64,000 nt of DNA, taken from Pezicula radicicola (Eukaryota > Ascomycota > Leotiomycetes > Helotiales > Dermateaceae). Below, one piece after another: positions 49,758 through 59,989 of this stretch. The notes under the pieces are model-generated. The model was not told where the DNA came from, did not search any database, and was given only the letters and a program-made list of their open reading frames with translations. How positions within the stretch are numbered: position 1 is the first letter of the stretch; every line of letters starts with the position of its first letter. A program made the position numbers and the translations under genes. The DNA is taken from the NCBI GenBank assembly GCA_003008705.1, contig PDUO01000010.1, positions 1,054,001 through 1,118,000 on the forward strand. Direction: 5' to 3'.

Positions 49758-49824
49758 CAAGTAAGTTACCCAAATCAAGTGAGTTACCCAAATCAAGTCA
49801 GTTGCCCAAATCAAGTGGGCTATC
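49758..49824 (-). repeat. Third copy of the 18-bp minisatellite (about 4 units)
   Basis: About four units of CAAGT(A/G/C)AGTTACCCAAAT with a regular 18-bp period, the same orientation as the 46.6-kb array and inverse to the 44.7-kb one. Confidence 0.8.
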
Positions 49825-50056
49825 TAACCATTCTATTTTCGAACTCGTTTGAACTAAAAACATATTTGATAATGGCTGGGGAAATTTTGGGATCACGACT
49901 TACAGATATTTGTACATGTCTACCTGGCTGCAAGACTTCATGTAATTACCTACCTTTTTCAAACCAAATAAAACGCATTCCTCGACTTAGCGAGAAGCGG
50001 AAAGTGAAACACATCCCAGAAGAAAAAGACTGTAGAATACCAAGGAATAAGAATGA

Positions 50057-51030
50057 TTAAGGGAGTGGCACTATACTACTTAGCTTAGCGCGTTGTTGAA
50101 GCCACACTGTCCACGAAGGAGCGTCGACTTTGTTGATCGGATAAGATTCACTGTAGTTATAGATCTCCTCTAGAAGGCTTACCTTTTCTTCCCTATAGAC
50201 CGCTTTATACTCCTTACCTTCTTTTGTGATGCTACTGTCTTCCCTCTGCCTCAGCTTTATTTGACGACCAATGATATCAGCACATGGAACGTTTGCAGCG
50301 TTTCGTAACATATCATAAAGGGTCATCATGATGGTGGTTCGACCATACCCCCACGGCAGTGTACGACAAAGTACGCAGTGTCCTTGTCGTTCCCGAATTT
50401 GCGCATCTTGTCAACGAAGTCATCCACTATGGCATCAGTTGGACGTGCATGGTCTGGAATAGGAACCCTAAAGTATTTCCCTCCCTTTCGCTCTACCAAT
50501 TGCTTCTCTGTCTCTATCCCAGCCAGCGACATATTTTCGATTATCAGCGGAGTTGGTTCCATGACCTTTCCCTTGACAGTAGATCCAGCGCTGATTTCAA
50601 GAGAGTTGGGGTATTTCTTGGCGAGCTTGAGAAGCTTTTTTTCTTCCTTGTCGGGTATTTCTTCAGGATTCTTGTCTACATTGCCCCAGTTATTATTGTC
50701 GGCCGCGAAGAATGAGACTGCACGTCCATCGATAAAACCATGTGCCTCTTGACGTGTGTCGATGACCACAAAGTATTTTGACTTGAGTTTAGAAAGGAGC
50801 TCGTCTAGTTTGGTTTCGGAGAACTGCTCGGTTCCGATCATCCTCATGTTTGTGAGACCTGAAAGGTTGTAACCTTCGACTTTTTGGAGATCATCTGTGG
50901 TACGAAACCTTGCTGGCTCAATATCTTCGTAGACAAGGACTGGAGGTTTTTGTTCAGGTATCTTGTTTGGAACTGTGTTTGGTGGAACTACAAACGACGG
51001 CCCAGCCGTACCTTTTTTAGATGGCTCCAT
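50057..51030 (-). pseudogene. PTP-like phytase (PF14566-type) gene with P-loop frameshift
   Basis: From the ATG at 51030 the frame reads RFRTTDDLQ, NMRMIGTEQFSE, YFVVIDTRQEAHGFIDGRAV, YFRVPIPDHARPTDAIVDDF and YFVVHCRGG, the order found in cysteine-dependent PTP-like inositol-polyphosphate phosphatases. At about 50340 the frame breaks within the catalytic HCxxGxxR loop: one base appears to be missing just after the GGM codons, and the protein ends five codons later. The rest (TTIMMTLYDMLRNA, then EEIYNYSESYP) continues in another frame to 50057. There is no signal peptide. As it stands the gene lacks the P-loop arginine. A base-call error is the alternative. Some bacterial relatives are effectors; nothing here implies that. 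Confidence 0.8.
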
Positions 51031-51552
51031 GTGAGACAGTTCGGAATCAAGGAAACGCGTATAGTGATGTTTGATTTTAAAGTTTCAGACCTATTACCTC
51101 TTAATTACTATGAACGTTGGTTTAGTTAAAGTTATGTGAATTGACAATGCATTGTACTGGTATAAGGAGACAATCAAACTTTTCGTTGTCATTATCCTCA
51201 CCTATCAGGGTTCGACGATAAACGGTTCTTTAGATTCCATTATCCTATATATAATGGAACCCTTTGTCAAAGAACACGTTTCCTGACGACAAGGAAAAGA
51301 AAAAGGAAAAAAGAAACCCAAAGTTCTTTCCTTAACAATGCTATTGTTATAACTCCACCATCTTTCATTTCGGAGTATAACTGCAACTCGGCGAAAGAAT
51401 TCTACTGTGCTATTGTTTCTAAGAACAATGCTCTCACATCATTATCTAGAGGTCTAAACAATGCCTTATTAAAAATATTAAACTCCAACACATCCTCCAG
51501 TTTCTAATATCCCATCAATCAATACACAACACAATATTCTTCATCCCTAACT

Positions 51553-51873
51553 ATGTCTCAAAACCAAGACTCACAGACCAAGGAAAGCGCACCTTCATCA
51601 GAAAAGACTGTTGAAAAAATGACATCCTTTGAGGACCTTGGCATCTCACCCCCAGGGAGAACGGTGTGCAAAACAATAGACGTGAAAGGTAAGTCGCCCT
51701 GTCCCTCCGTCAAATCTGCCGCTATACCCCCGGTTGTCACTAAAGAGGAAGTTCGTAGGTCTCTACTTAACTCAAAAGCTGACCACGTCCTTGACCCTCA
51801 AGTCTCGCGGGAAGCCACGAGTACACAGGAAGAAGCCCGCTGGACAGGGCCCTTCAGAAACCCGACGCCCTGA
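51553..51873 (+). CDS. Hypothetical protein, possibly incomplete
   Basis: An ATG-started frame of 106 residues, Ser/Thr/Glu/Lys-rich, probably disordered (KESAPSSEKTVEKMTSFEDL, then TKEEVRRSLL). A GTAAGT at about 51690 could be an intron donor, in which case only about the first 45 residues are right. A CA-rich, pyrimidine-rich leader precedes it. No family is recognised. Confidence 0.35.
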   Translation: MSQNQDSQTKESAPSSEKTVEKMTSFEDLGISPPGRTVCKTIDVKGKSPCPSVKSAAIPPVVTKEEVRRSLLNSKADHVLDPQVSREATSTQEEARWTGPFRNPTP

Positions 51874-52323
51874 GAGCGACCAAGAAAACTAAGCATTGGT
51901 ATTGGCGTGGAGTGGACAACACCAAAAGGTTCGAGGATGAAACATCAAATAATAGTATGAAAAAGGCGCGGAATTCTAGGCTTGGATATATTTAGAGAAG
52001 GAGTGTTGTTAATAGAGCTATGAACAATGAAATAATTTGAAAAACAAAGAACCTTTGATATTGACACTTGGATATGAAAGCCGAGCGCGTGACTATTATA
52101 ACATAAAATAATCCTTAAGAGAAGTAATTTACAATGTGCAATCTAGTTTATTCGATAGCAGAGTCATCTATGGTGCTGTCTCTTTATCTGAACAACTTCT
52201 ACTAACACCCCCTCCTGACCGTCTCGACCGTCTCAATCAGACTCATGATGTAGAAGGTCCTCCCCAGCGGTGGCATTTGGCATTGTTCCCCTGAAACTCT
52301 CACCCTCTGTAGCATGCGGTAAA

Positions 52324-52965
52324 CTAGAAGCAGCGTGCTGCTGCTCTCCGTAAAACTTCTCTCACATCCTCATCTATAATATCGCCCGAGGAATCTTCAT
52401 CAGACGAATCATCAACAATAGGGCTTTCCCCGGCTCTTGCTCTCCGTAAAACTTCTCTTACATCCTCATCCGTGGTAACGCTTGAGACATCTTCATCAGG
52501 GTTTTCTCTTGCTCTTCGTAAAACTTCTCTCACATCTTCATCCGTAGTATCACTACTGGCATCTTGACCAGGAAAGTCAAATGTAAAGCTTTCCCCAGCT
52601 GTTGCCCTCCGCATGATCTCTCTTATTTCCTCTGCAGAAATAGGGTCAGAATCATAGTCTTCTTGATCAGGCAAATCGAGGGTATCAATTTCCCCATCAG
52701 TTGCACGCAGTATCATTTGTCTCAACTCTTCATCAAAATTAGAATTAGAATCATCATCGGCATCAAGCCATGATTTGATATTGTCCGAGAAGTTAGCTAG
52801 CAATTCGTTGTCTTTGTATACCTCTTCTGCTTTGGTCAAGAGATCCTCCAGTCCTTTCAGTGTCTTGTCACTACCTTTCTGTTTCATAGCGAGGAGTTCA
52901 GCCGTGGTTTCCAGTTCCCTCTCTCGCAGTCGTTCTACTTCTGAAGTAAACTGTTTACAAATTTT
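52324..52965 (-). CDS. Acidic helical-repeat protein (DEDVREVLRRA repeats), 5' end unresolved
   Basis: The frame is open from about 52965 to the stop at 52324-52326; the first in-frame ATG is at 52887 (187 residues). Upstream the frame carries a coiled coil (FTSEVERLRERELETTAELL), so the true start is probably in an upstream exon or an ATG at about 52973 is cut off by a small indel. The second half is five tandem repeats of 24-32 residues, each DEDVREVLRRA(x)-type helix (earlier copies FDEELRQMILRAT, AEEIREIMRRAT) followed by an acidic Asp/Ser linker. No family is recognised. It lies 0.6 kb downstream of zinc-knuckle gene A but shows no shared module. Confidence 0.6.
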   Translation of the reverse strand, partial: KICKQFTSEVERLRERELETTAELLAMKQKGSDKTLKGLEDLLTKAEEVYKDNELLANFSDNIKSWLDADDDSNSNFDEELRQMILRATDGEIDTLDLPDQEDYDSDPISAEEIREIMRRATAGESFTFDFPGQDASSDTTDEDVREVLRRARENPDEDVSSVTTDEDVREVLRRARAGESPIVDDSSDEDSSGDIIDEDVREVLRRAAARCF

Positions 52966-53379
52966 CTAGCCATTTTAGTTACGGATATGGATGTTAAGAT
53001 CAAGACCAACGATTTTGCTAATTCTGCGATGTGCAAGGAAACTTAAGTGCAGGAAAAAATTCAAGATTCCACAGGGCTCCTCATTACTGAACTTGTTTGT
53101 GCCAATATCACGTAAAGTAAGTGAGTTGCTCCGCTCCTAAATAACCTTACCCAAGCGTGCAACTTTAGGAACGGATCATAAAAGTAAGGAAATCACAACC
53201 TCGTTAGAACCCTTGGCTTATTCAGAATATCGTTACATTTCTTCGCATTTGGCGAGCTTGCTACCAAACTAAGCGAGTGGTTACACCAACAGATTCAGCA
53301 TGTGTCCTTCCGTCTGTCTTGAAGGAATGCCCATCAACTTCCATCTTACATGGCTCATCAAGTATACAAAACTTAAACT

Positions 53380-53552
53380 GTTACGTCAATTGCGAGACAC
53401 TGCCCTCCTTCCAAGATGTGTACAGAAAGTCAAGCTTGTCACCCTCCTCAACCTCTTTCTTGATTTCGCAATCTTCCATCTTCATCTTTGCCTCGGAAAG
53501 TCTGTATTGGTGCGCAAATCTCGTGAGTTCATGGGGAGGGAGAAATAATTAG
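53380..53552 (-). pseudogene. Acidic tail module behind the stop of gene A
   Basis: Directly after the stop of gene A, the minus strand reads LPPHELTRFAHQYRLSEAKM and then an acidic KMEDCEIKKEVEEGDKL stretch, which aligns at DNA level with the C-terminal tail of gene D (63515-63600: LSPHEARES, PIQSSQGE, then acidic). So the ancestral protein probably had this tail and gene A lost it through a stop gain. Confidence 0.6.
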
Positions 53553-55253
53553 CTAATGATTGTTGTGTCCTCCATCAGGTTTACTATTTCTCTTCCCAGC
53601 ACCCGGGGATGTTGACGATCGATATCTTGATGAGTGGTAGTTGTTTCCTCTACAAGGTCTCTCACTTGGTTGTCGCTCTCTATCGTACTCGCGGATTCGA
53701 TAGTGGTTATCTATACCGTCTCCTCCACGTCTCTCTACATCGTAGTCACTCGTAGACGGATGATGATGCATGTGGTTCGCCATCACAACAGTTGGGCTCC
53801 GACTCCTACGGCCACTGCGACTGTGACTCTGATCTCGACCTTGATGACCTGAATAGCGAGCTTCGGAATGCTGACTGTTGGAAGCATCTCGACCGTCATT
53901 CGTCCGGGGACCGCCTACTGTTGGTCTTCGAGGCCCTCGACGCTCTCGACGCCCGTCAGGTCTGGAATGCACTTGTACTGCCTGACCTACCAAATCAGGT
54001 CTGGACGGCACTTGTAATTCCTGAACTGCCAAATCAGGATATCGGAAATCCCAGTACTTGTCATTAAATAGAACCTCCCCTACTCCTCCTTTGGGGTAGT
54101 GATGCCCTCTGTACCACCCACCCATTTCCAAATTCCATTCTCTGACTGTTCGCATGCTCAGTGGTATGTAGGGACCACCCGCGTCATTGAAAATGGTTCT
54201 CCAATCAGGAAACATTGTTCTCCAATCGAACGGCATCGTCAGAGGTGGTTTCTTGTGTCGGAGTCTGAGTATGTGGTGTGCATCTTGTCTTGCTGTCCTG
54301 GAGCTGCATTGGTGATATTGATGATCCTTTGTGTTACATAATGAGCAGCCATCCAATGTGCCATCCTGATTTGTAGGTCCATAGCAGACTCGGAGTGTAT
54401 GGCCTACCTCGCCACAGTTGGCACATGTGGGTTGGTATACTTGAGAGCGATTACGCTGGTCATCTACCATCTATGTTAGAAAAGATAAATCCAATAGCAT
54501 AACTGTGTTAGAATGATACTTACAATTGTTATCTCTAGCCTCTGCTGCATATCCCCTATGAACCGGGGCTCTTGCATCCTGAAAACTTCCACGATGATCC
54601 CAGCTATCATTAACAAGTGTTCTTTCACTATACTGAGGCCCTCTTCGACCATGGAACGCATGTTGTGCCGTCATTGGTGATTGTTGAGGTGCGGATGAGG
54701 GGCCAGGACTGTGAGTCCATGAACCTCCCCGACCAGTTGTTCCCATGGCTGGACGGGCAACTGGTGGTCCATGAAACTGCTGGATCATACTAGCACCTTG
54801 TAGACTAGTATTCACATTTCTTTGGGCTTTCCACTGGTCATTTTGCTGGTCGAATCGCTGAGCCCGAGAGGCAGCCGGCGCGTCTTGTTGATATCCTTGC
54901 GTAGATTGCCGAATCTCTCCTGGGTCAACACCAGGGAAATACATCCCATAGACTGTGAACGGAACTAATGATAGTTAGTTTAGAAGATAGGAGTAATAAA
55001 CAACAGCCGGAGTACACATACAGGTCTGGAAGAATGCTAGCTCCTCGATCTTCCATCGGCGTCGATCCTGACTGTAAAATCTCCATTCTGCAGTTTCTGG
55101 GTTTGTCATCTGAGTCTGGCCATCAAAGAAGCCTGTAGCATCTCTCATCCTATTTTCAAGGACGCTTTTAGGTATCTCAAGGTCCTCGCACATCTCCTGC
55201 ATCTCCCTCTTCACCGAGCTGTAAGCTGGTGGTACATTGCGTGGGTACGCCAT
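53553..55253 (-). CDS. Zinc-knuckle orphan gene A
   Basis: Exons 55253-55022, 54964-54524 and 54463-53553 give 527 residues in frame. Modules: (1) residues 1-77, an acidic helical module (KREMQEMCEDLEIPKSVLEN, WRFYSQDRRRWKIEELAFFQ); (2) YGMYFPGVDPGEI and a Gln/Pro/Gly-rich disordered region; (3) two CCHC knuckles, CANCGEVGHTLRVC and CSLCNTKDHQYHQC; (4) a DWRTMFPDWRT...PLSMRTVREWN...YPKGGVGEVLFNDKYWDF block; (5) an RS/Arg-rich tail. CCHC knuckles bind single-stranded nucleic acid, so an RNA-related role is possible. Relatives with the same modules are at 60558-61076 (module 1, same intron phase) and 61231-61680 (module 4). No retroelement enzyme is nearby. Function unknown. Confidence 0.75.
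54971..55016. other. Conserved-phase intron of module 1 (inside gene A)
   Basis: Intron 1 of gene A (55021-54965, 57 nt, GTATGT...TTAG) lies at the same codon and phase 1 as the 57-nt intron 60856-60800 of gene B2, after EELAF(F/Y)Q. Equal position, phase and length support common descent of the two genes. Confidence 0.7.
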
Positions 55254-56316
55254 TCTTGCTGCTCTATCGTTTGGTCTTTGTTGATAGAGAAATTGTGGAA
55301 GAAATGACGGTTCAGAGAATGCGCAGTATGTTCTGCGCAGAAGGAGATGTTGTAGGATGAAGGTTCGGAAGAAAAATTGTGACTGTGTCGAGCCTTGTGA
55401 TGAGATCGCGCTAGCACCAAATTCACTCTTAAATTCACTCTTGGGTTTACTTTTCTTATCACGTGTAAAGTCATTTTAAAACCTCTAATATTCACTCATT
55501 TAGTTACTCGACTAATTGAAGCATGCAAGGTTCCAGCGCCGAGAATAATAGTTCGTCTTTCCCTAAAGCAACCATTATGTTTCATCCACCAATCATAATA
55601 CTTTGAATCTGCATTGCCACTTTAAAGCTCGGTCTGGCCATTGAAATGAACTGTAGAGATACTCTGAAAAAACTTTGATTAGAATCCTTTTTTAAATAGA
55701 TATATTGAAGCATAGACAGTGATTTAGAGACAAATCAATATGCGAACTGGGGGACTTAGACTAAGCCATTAACAAGATTTATCCAAACTACTCTTTAGAC
55801 TTATCTGTAGCTTTCTAGAAGACTGACAAGTAAGACTGAGAGGGATTTGGCTGGAGATACTACTAGTTGTCTTTTGTATCTAAGCTGCTATCTAGAGTTC
55901 TATTTCCTAGTCGGCAAGTTTTCACTTCAAGGAATAAAGCACTTCTCACATTTATTATAACTAAGGCTATTCTTAATACTTATATTTAACATATAAAACA
56001 ATCTCCTATCTATTCATATTGCCTAGCCTCTTTTCCTTTACAGACGTACAGTTAAGTAGAGTGGCTTATATAATGTAATAATATACTAGCTAGAGGGATA
56101 CTAGTGCGAGACTAACCACGAGCTCTCTATTACCTCTGTAATCTGAAATAATTTAGCAAATTGCTATAGTATGCCTATCCTAGGTCCTATTTATATCGAT
56201 TCCAGCTCCATGGCGGCTCGCTGCACTATACGTAAACATGCCTCGTCAAGAGAATCACCTTTGACATATTTGATTTTAAATCCCTGGATTCTGTCTCGTC
56301 AGAATTACGATTTGTA
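55254..56316. other. Gene A promoter and AT-rich spacer
   Basis: The first about 200 bases are the gene A 5' flank, including a block shared with B2. 55500-56300 is AT-rich with no protein-like frame and may be old repeat sequence. Confidence 0.45.
55391..55442 (-). promoter_or_regulatory. Upstream block shared by genes A and B2
   Basis: The plus strand contains GAGATCGCGCTAGC followed by CAAATTCACT and a second AAATTCACT. Almost the same string is at 61172-61220 upstream of B2. It lies about 140-190 bp before the gene A start. It is conserved better than parts of the coding regions, so it may be a regulatory element or simply recent duplication. Confidence 0.55.
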
Positions 56317-56472
56317 TTAATACCGACAGTCATGATACAGACGGGTTTTCTTTAGAAAATCATATCTTGTTTGCGCCTTTTCTATGTAGATAGTCAGGCC
56401 CTCTATGAATTGGCCCTCAGGTATCTTCATTGCCATTAGCTTGTGTGAGGCCTTCCTCTTTCGATGCTTCAT
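56317..56472 (-). pseudogene. Truncated copy (D') of the gene D N-terminus
   Basis: The ATG at 56472 starts MKHRKRKASH, matching MEYRKRKASH of gene D, and the DNA remains alignable for about 55 bases (AATGAAGATACC/TGAGGGCCAA against AATGAAGAGACC/GGAGGACCAA). After about 18 codons the similarity ends and a stop follows at 56317, leaving 51 residues. Its 5' flank (to about 56690) also matches that of gene D. Confidence 0.7.
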
Positions 56473-56483
56473 TATACGTGGAG

Positions 56484-56690
56484 TCCGGGTTGGACTCCTT
56501 TGCTTTCTCTTTGGCATCGTTGTAGTTGTTATTCTTGTTGTTGGATGGGACGCGATCGTAGTCTCTTCGAGGGAGCTCGGTAATTAAGCGAGCGATAGAC
56601 CGTGGCAAAATAGCAGACACAAAAAAAGCCCAAAATATAAAAGAAATAGCAAAAAGAGAAGAGTAGTCAAATGCTTGTGGTAAAGTCGTA
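56484..56690 (-). promoter_or_regulatory. 5' flank shared by D' and gene D
   Basis: The minus strand from ACTTTACCACAAGC through ATTTTGCCACGGTCTATCGC, TCGCTTA..., CGATCGCGTC and AAGGAGTCCAACCC aligns with 61863-62068 in front of gene D. A 98-residue frame (56713-56417, minus) with a membrane-like segment covers it, and the peptide ILPRS-x-ARL-x2-ELPRRD is also encoded upstream of gene D, but there it is interrupted by TGA. Either it is a decayed upstream exon or a conserved leader/promoter. Confidence 0.55.
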
Positions 56691-57157
56691 AGTTTGTTGT
56701 CGGTTCGGGTCATGCTAGAAACACCGTCTTCAAGGTGTTTACCTATTCCTTGTTCCGAAGAGACGTTATGTGCTTACTATTTATGACCAAGGCACATTCT
56801 GCCTGAAGCTCATTCAGCTACGGAGAGGTAGGAACATCGTCTTGTACTGTTGGGAACATAGTATGCTCCTGCCAACAGCCTCTTCGACAAACGTTATGCT
56901 TGCTACCTTTTGCAAGGTATACTCGAGTATAACACTTGCGACCACTTAAGCGTGTTTGACTTGTTTGTGTACGAAAATTGTTACTTTGGTACATAAGGTA
57001 GGTATATGTGCCCACGTGCCTTAGCTTGTATTATAGATTTAGTGCCTTGCGCAGGTTTTTCATTGAGGTAGCCAAAACGCGCTAAAGTCGCGAGTAGACA
57101 ATTTCATCTTCATTCTTCAACGCAACCGCACCAGAGCACCGCCATCGAACATAAAGC

Positions 57158-58378
57158 ATGGACTCAAGTTCTGATCGCAATTGGGGAGAGAGAAGAAAAG
57201 AAGATGGTGGAGAGAAAGGATATGGTGGAGGAAGAGAATCTGGTGGTGGAAATGATGGAAGCAAGTTTCCAGGGGAGTATTTCAAGAGGGAAGCTGGAAG
57301 ACGAGATGAGAAATCTCGTGGAGGAAGCAACCGCCACTCATCAAACCGTCGCCTATCTCCATCAAATAGCCACCGACGATCGCCAACAAGCGTTGCGGCT
57401 TCGACGAGACGTGGGACCCCTGGTGAAGCACGCAATCAACCACCACCCGTGCAGGGCGAGGAAGGCGACGACCATACGGATGTCGGCGAAACCTCCGAAG
57501 AGGGTATGGAGGATCCGGAATTTATGGGCCTTCTTGATGGTGTTCGGCATGCCACTTCGGCTGGAGTGGCTCAGGATCCAGCTGATCCGAACTTCATGGG
57601 CTTCCTTGCTGCTGTTCGGGACCTTGAGGCTGGAACAGAAGGAGTTAAGAAGAACGGAGTTAAGACTGGAGTAGCCCCCACAATGTTGGGTAAGCACATT
57701 GTTCAGCCTGTGTACCCGTTGCAGCCTGCGCACCAGCCAGCTCCTGGATGCCGGAACTGCGGCGACGAAAACCATGCCACAGACGAATGCGCAAATGGGT
57801 GTGGCTTCTGTGGTAAGGATCATTTAGCTCCTCAATGTAAAAAGAAGGAGCAGAGATGCCGCTGCCAACAGTATCCTGGGCATAGTCTGGAGCAATGCTG
57901 GCTTCCATGCAGTCACTGCGCTAGTCGTAACCACGAGGCAGTTAGATGCACAAGAAGATGCTGCATATGTGGAGGATTCGGGCACAATGCCCTAAATTGC
58001 TTTCGCAATAGCAATTGGACAAAGGCATGTCGATGTGGTGAACATCACTTCGGCATGGGCCATCACAACGACGCATGCCGAGCAGAGTCTCGTGGGGCCT
58101 TCAATGAATGTGGCCAATACCTGTGCAATAAACATTGCAAAGGATGTGGAGCTAGTCTCGATCTCAACATAGTGACGGAATGTCACTATCATTCACTATC
58201 AGGGCTATCGGGGTCATCAGGGTCATCAGGGCCAACATGTCCTTACACCCTTGTGCGAAAGGAGTCTGCCAGCGGTCTGTCAAAGGCTACACTCCAGTGC
58301 GCCAACGGCCATACAGCGTTCCGGTTCCGTTTTGGTCACCCACGTGGCTGTCCGCAGTGTGCAGGAGCGTATGATTAG
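57158..58378 (+). CDS. Zinc-knuckle orphan gene C
   Basis: Single exon, 406 residues. Residues 1-60 are Gly/Arg/Lys-rich; 55-95 form an SP/RS segment (SSNRRLSPSNSHRRSPTSVA) shared with the C-terminus of gene D. Then comes a duplicated short motif (EDPEFMGLLDGVR and ADPNFMGFLAAVR), followed by a dense cysteine region with CCHC knuckles CRNCGDENHATDEC, CGFCGKDHLAPQC, CSHCASRNHEAVRC and CCICGGFGHNALNC, and further CxC/CxxC sites to the end (CPQCAGAYD). It resembles CCHC RNA-binding proteins or a domesticated gag, but no retroelement domain is present. A relic of its start is at 35963-36125. It is followed by a six-copy minisatellite. Confidence 0.72.
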   Translation: MDSSSDRNWGERRKEDGGEKGYGGGRESGGGNDGSKFPGEYFKREAGRRDEKSRGGSNRHSSNRRLSPSNSHRRSPTSVAASTRRGTPGEARNQPPPVQGEEGDDHTDVGETSEEGMEDPEFMGLLDGVRHATSAGVAQDPADPNFMGFLAAVRDLEAGTEGVKKNGVKTGVAPTMLGKHIVQPVYPLQPAHQPAPGCRNCGDENHATDECANGCGFCGKDHLAPQCKKKEQRCRCQQYPGHSLEQCWLPCSHCASRNHEAVRCTRRCCICGGFGHNALNCFRNSNWTKACRCGEHHFGMGHHNDACRAESRGAFNECGQYLCNKHCKGCGASLDLNIVTECHYHSLSGLSGSSGSSGPTCPYTLVRKESASGLSKATLQCANGHTAFRFRFGHPRGCPQCAGAYD

Positions 58379-58443
58379 CAAGACACTATTAATTCATAGT
58401 GCTTGAGGTGATAACGGAAGCGAGGCGAGGATTCGAGCAGGCA

Positions 58444-58554
58444 AGCAGACAGTGCTATCATACTAGCAGACAGTGCTCAATTAGCAGACAGTGCTATCAT
58501 ATTAGCAGACAGTGCTACTATACAGCAGACAGTGCTCAATAAGCAGACAGTGCT
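58444..58554 (+). repeat. Interspersed AGCAGACAGTGCT repeat, six copies
   Basis: Six exact copies of AGCAGACAGTGCT spaced 18-21 bp apart, starting 65 bp after the stop of gene C. The outer four bases (AGCA...TGCT) are inverted repeats. Related motifs occur downstream of B2 and D. Confidence 0.9.
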
Positions 58555-59989
58555 CGTAGATAATAGTACATAGGGTATACACTTGCCTCCCAATATATGT
58601 CAATTGTCTTTTACAACTCTTCCCCTCCATCTCCCCCCACTATGTTCTATTCCATACTTAAGCAGAAATTGTCGTTTAGGGTCACAATAGGGGAATGTCG
58701 AACAAAGGTACAGTAAGTTCGAGGCTCTAGCAGACTAACGAAGACAGGGTAAATTTCGCCGTGTTTCAGTATATCGTGTACCGTTTATAACACTGCTTTC
58801 GTTAGCCTAGATAGGCAAGTAGACAAGAAAACATATCAAAGGTTAAGGTAGTGAGGCACTGTGGTACCGGTACCATATGCCATTGATTTTTAACCTGGAA
58901 TGTCATACTTAATAGTCACGTGACTAGCAGCTAGACCATATCGAAAGAATCGTGCAATTATTCTGAAAGAGTACCACACTGAGAGCACCATGCCGAGAGA
59001 GCCATACTGAGGGCTATTCTAAAAGGCTACCCCGTTGAATGATCAGTGCAAGAGCAGTCTATAATGCATAAGCACCACTCACAAAGAGAATTCTTTCAAA
59101 TCCACATCCTACCGGAGTTTTATCTGTTGAAGCGTTCGCTTTTAAGCCGCTATTATCCTTGAGTACAGTGCTTTACATGAATTATGTCCTCAAGTTTGGG
59201 CTGTGCAGGGCTCTTTTTAGGTGCAACTTCAAGGAACACAATTCGTGCAAAGCACTACGGTACAGGCATGTTCCGAATACCGAGTTCAAGTGTCTCTGCG
59301 AAAAAGGTACCGACTCTTCTCGCGGATTGTGTAGGTCCCTTATTGTTTCCCTTGCTGTTTGTGCTTTTGAATTGGGAAAAGAGACTGTGTTAAAAGGACT
59401 GTGCAGTCTGTGGTTTTATTTAAGAGGGAAGGTGTACAGTACGAGGAAAGGAGAAAGAGAAGTTAGGCCGCCTACTAACAGGACAGGACTAAATAGACGC
59501 CGGAGTAGTTAGTAAGCATTCGGGCCGAACGGACACGTGAAAGTTTTATGTCTCTGTCACCCCTCACAGCATCCCAACAATATACGAACCGTAAAATGCG
59601 TCACATAGCAATTGTTTCTACTAAATTACACAAGTAGGGATTTAATAGTAAGAGAGCCAACTAAATACACTAGTGCTATATTACGTCCCTGCTTATTCAG
59701 CGATAATATGACCATTTTCTGGGAAATCAACAGCTTTTCTAGTTCTGTATAGTGTATACCTTCGTCTGGCAAAGTAGAGGTTTCTTCAGCCATAAACACT
59801 AGGTTGTTCAACGGGAGTCAAGAAACTGTTTTTTTTAGCAAGAGTAAACAGCTTTTTCAACGGGGAATAAAAGGCTTATCGAGCTTGTTCGGCAGGAATA
59901 GAGCTATTTCAGCGAGTGTTAAGCAAAGCTTACAGTATTCAGCATTCGTAGCAGCTTGTCCATCAAATATGTTCTCATCTATAAACACC
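58555..59989. other. Spacer with scattered family motifs
   Basis: No gene supported. 58960-59016 has CTGAAAGAGTAC, CTGAGAGCACC and related strings like those in the array at the right edge. 59812-59935 has short degenerate repeats of type AGCTTTTTCAACGGG. A frame at 59159-59512 starts at TTG and looks random. Confidence 0.45.

Noticed and set aside
53277..53552. 91-residue plus-strand frame next to gene A
   Set aside because: Antisense of the acidic tail module that follows the stop of gene A.
56417..56713. 98-residue frame with a membrane-like segment as a gene
   Set aside because: It is the duplicated 5' flank and first codons of gene D read in another frame; the matching region before gene D has a stop, so coding is doubtful.
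58444..58554. CRISPR-like array
   Set aside because: Repeats are 13 bp with 5-8-bp spacers in a eukaryotic genome; a minisatellite fits better.
59159..59512. 117-residue Cys/Leu-rich plus-strand frame
   Set aside because: Begins at TTG, composition random, no counterpart in the repeated family.
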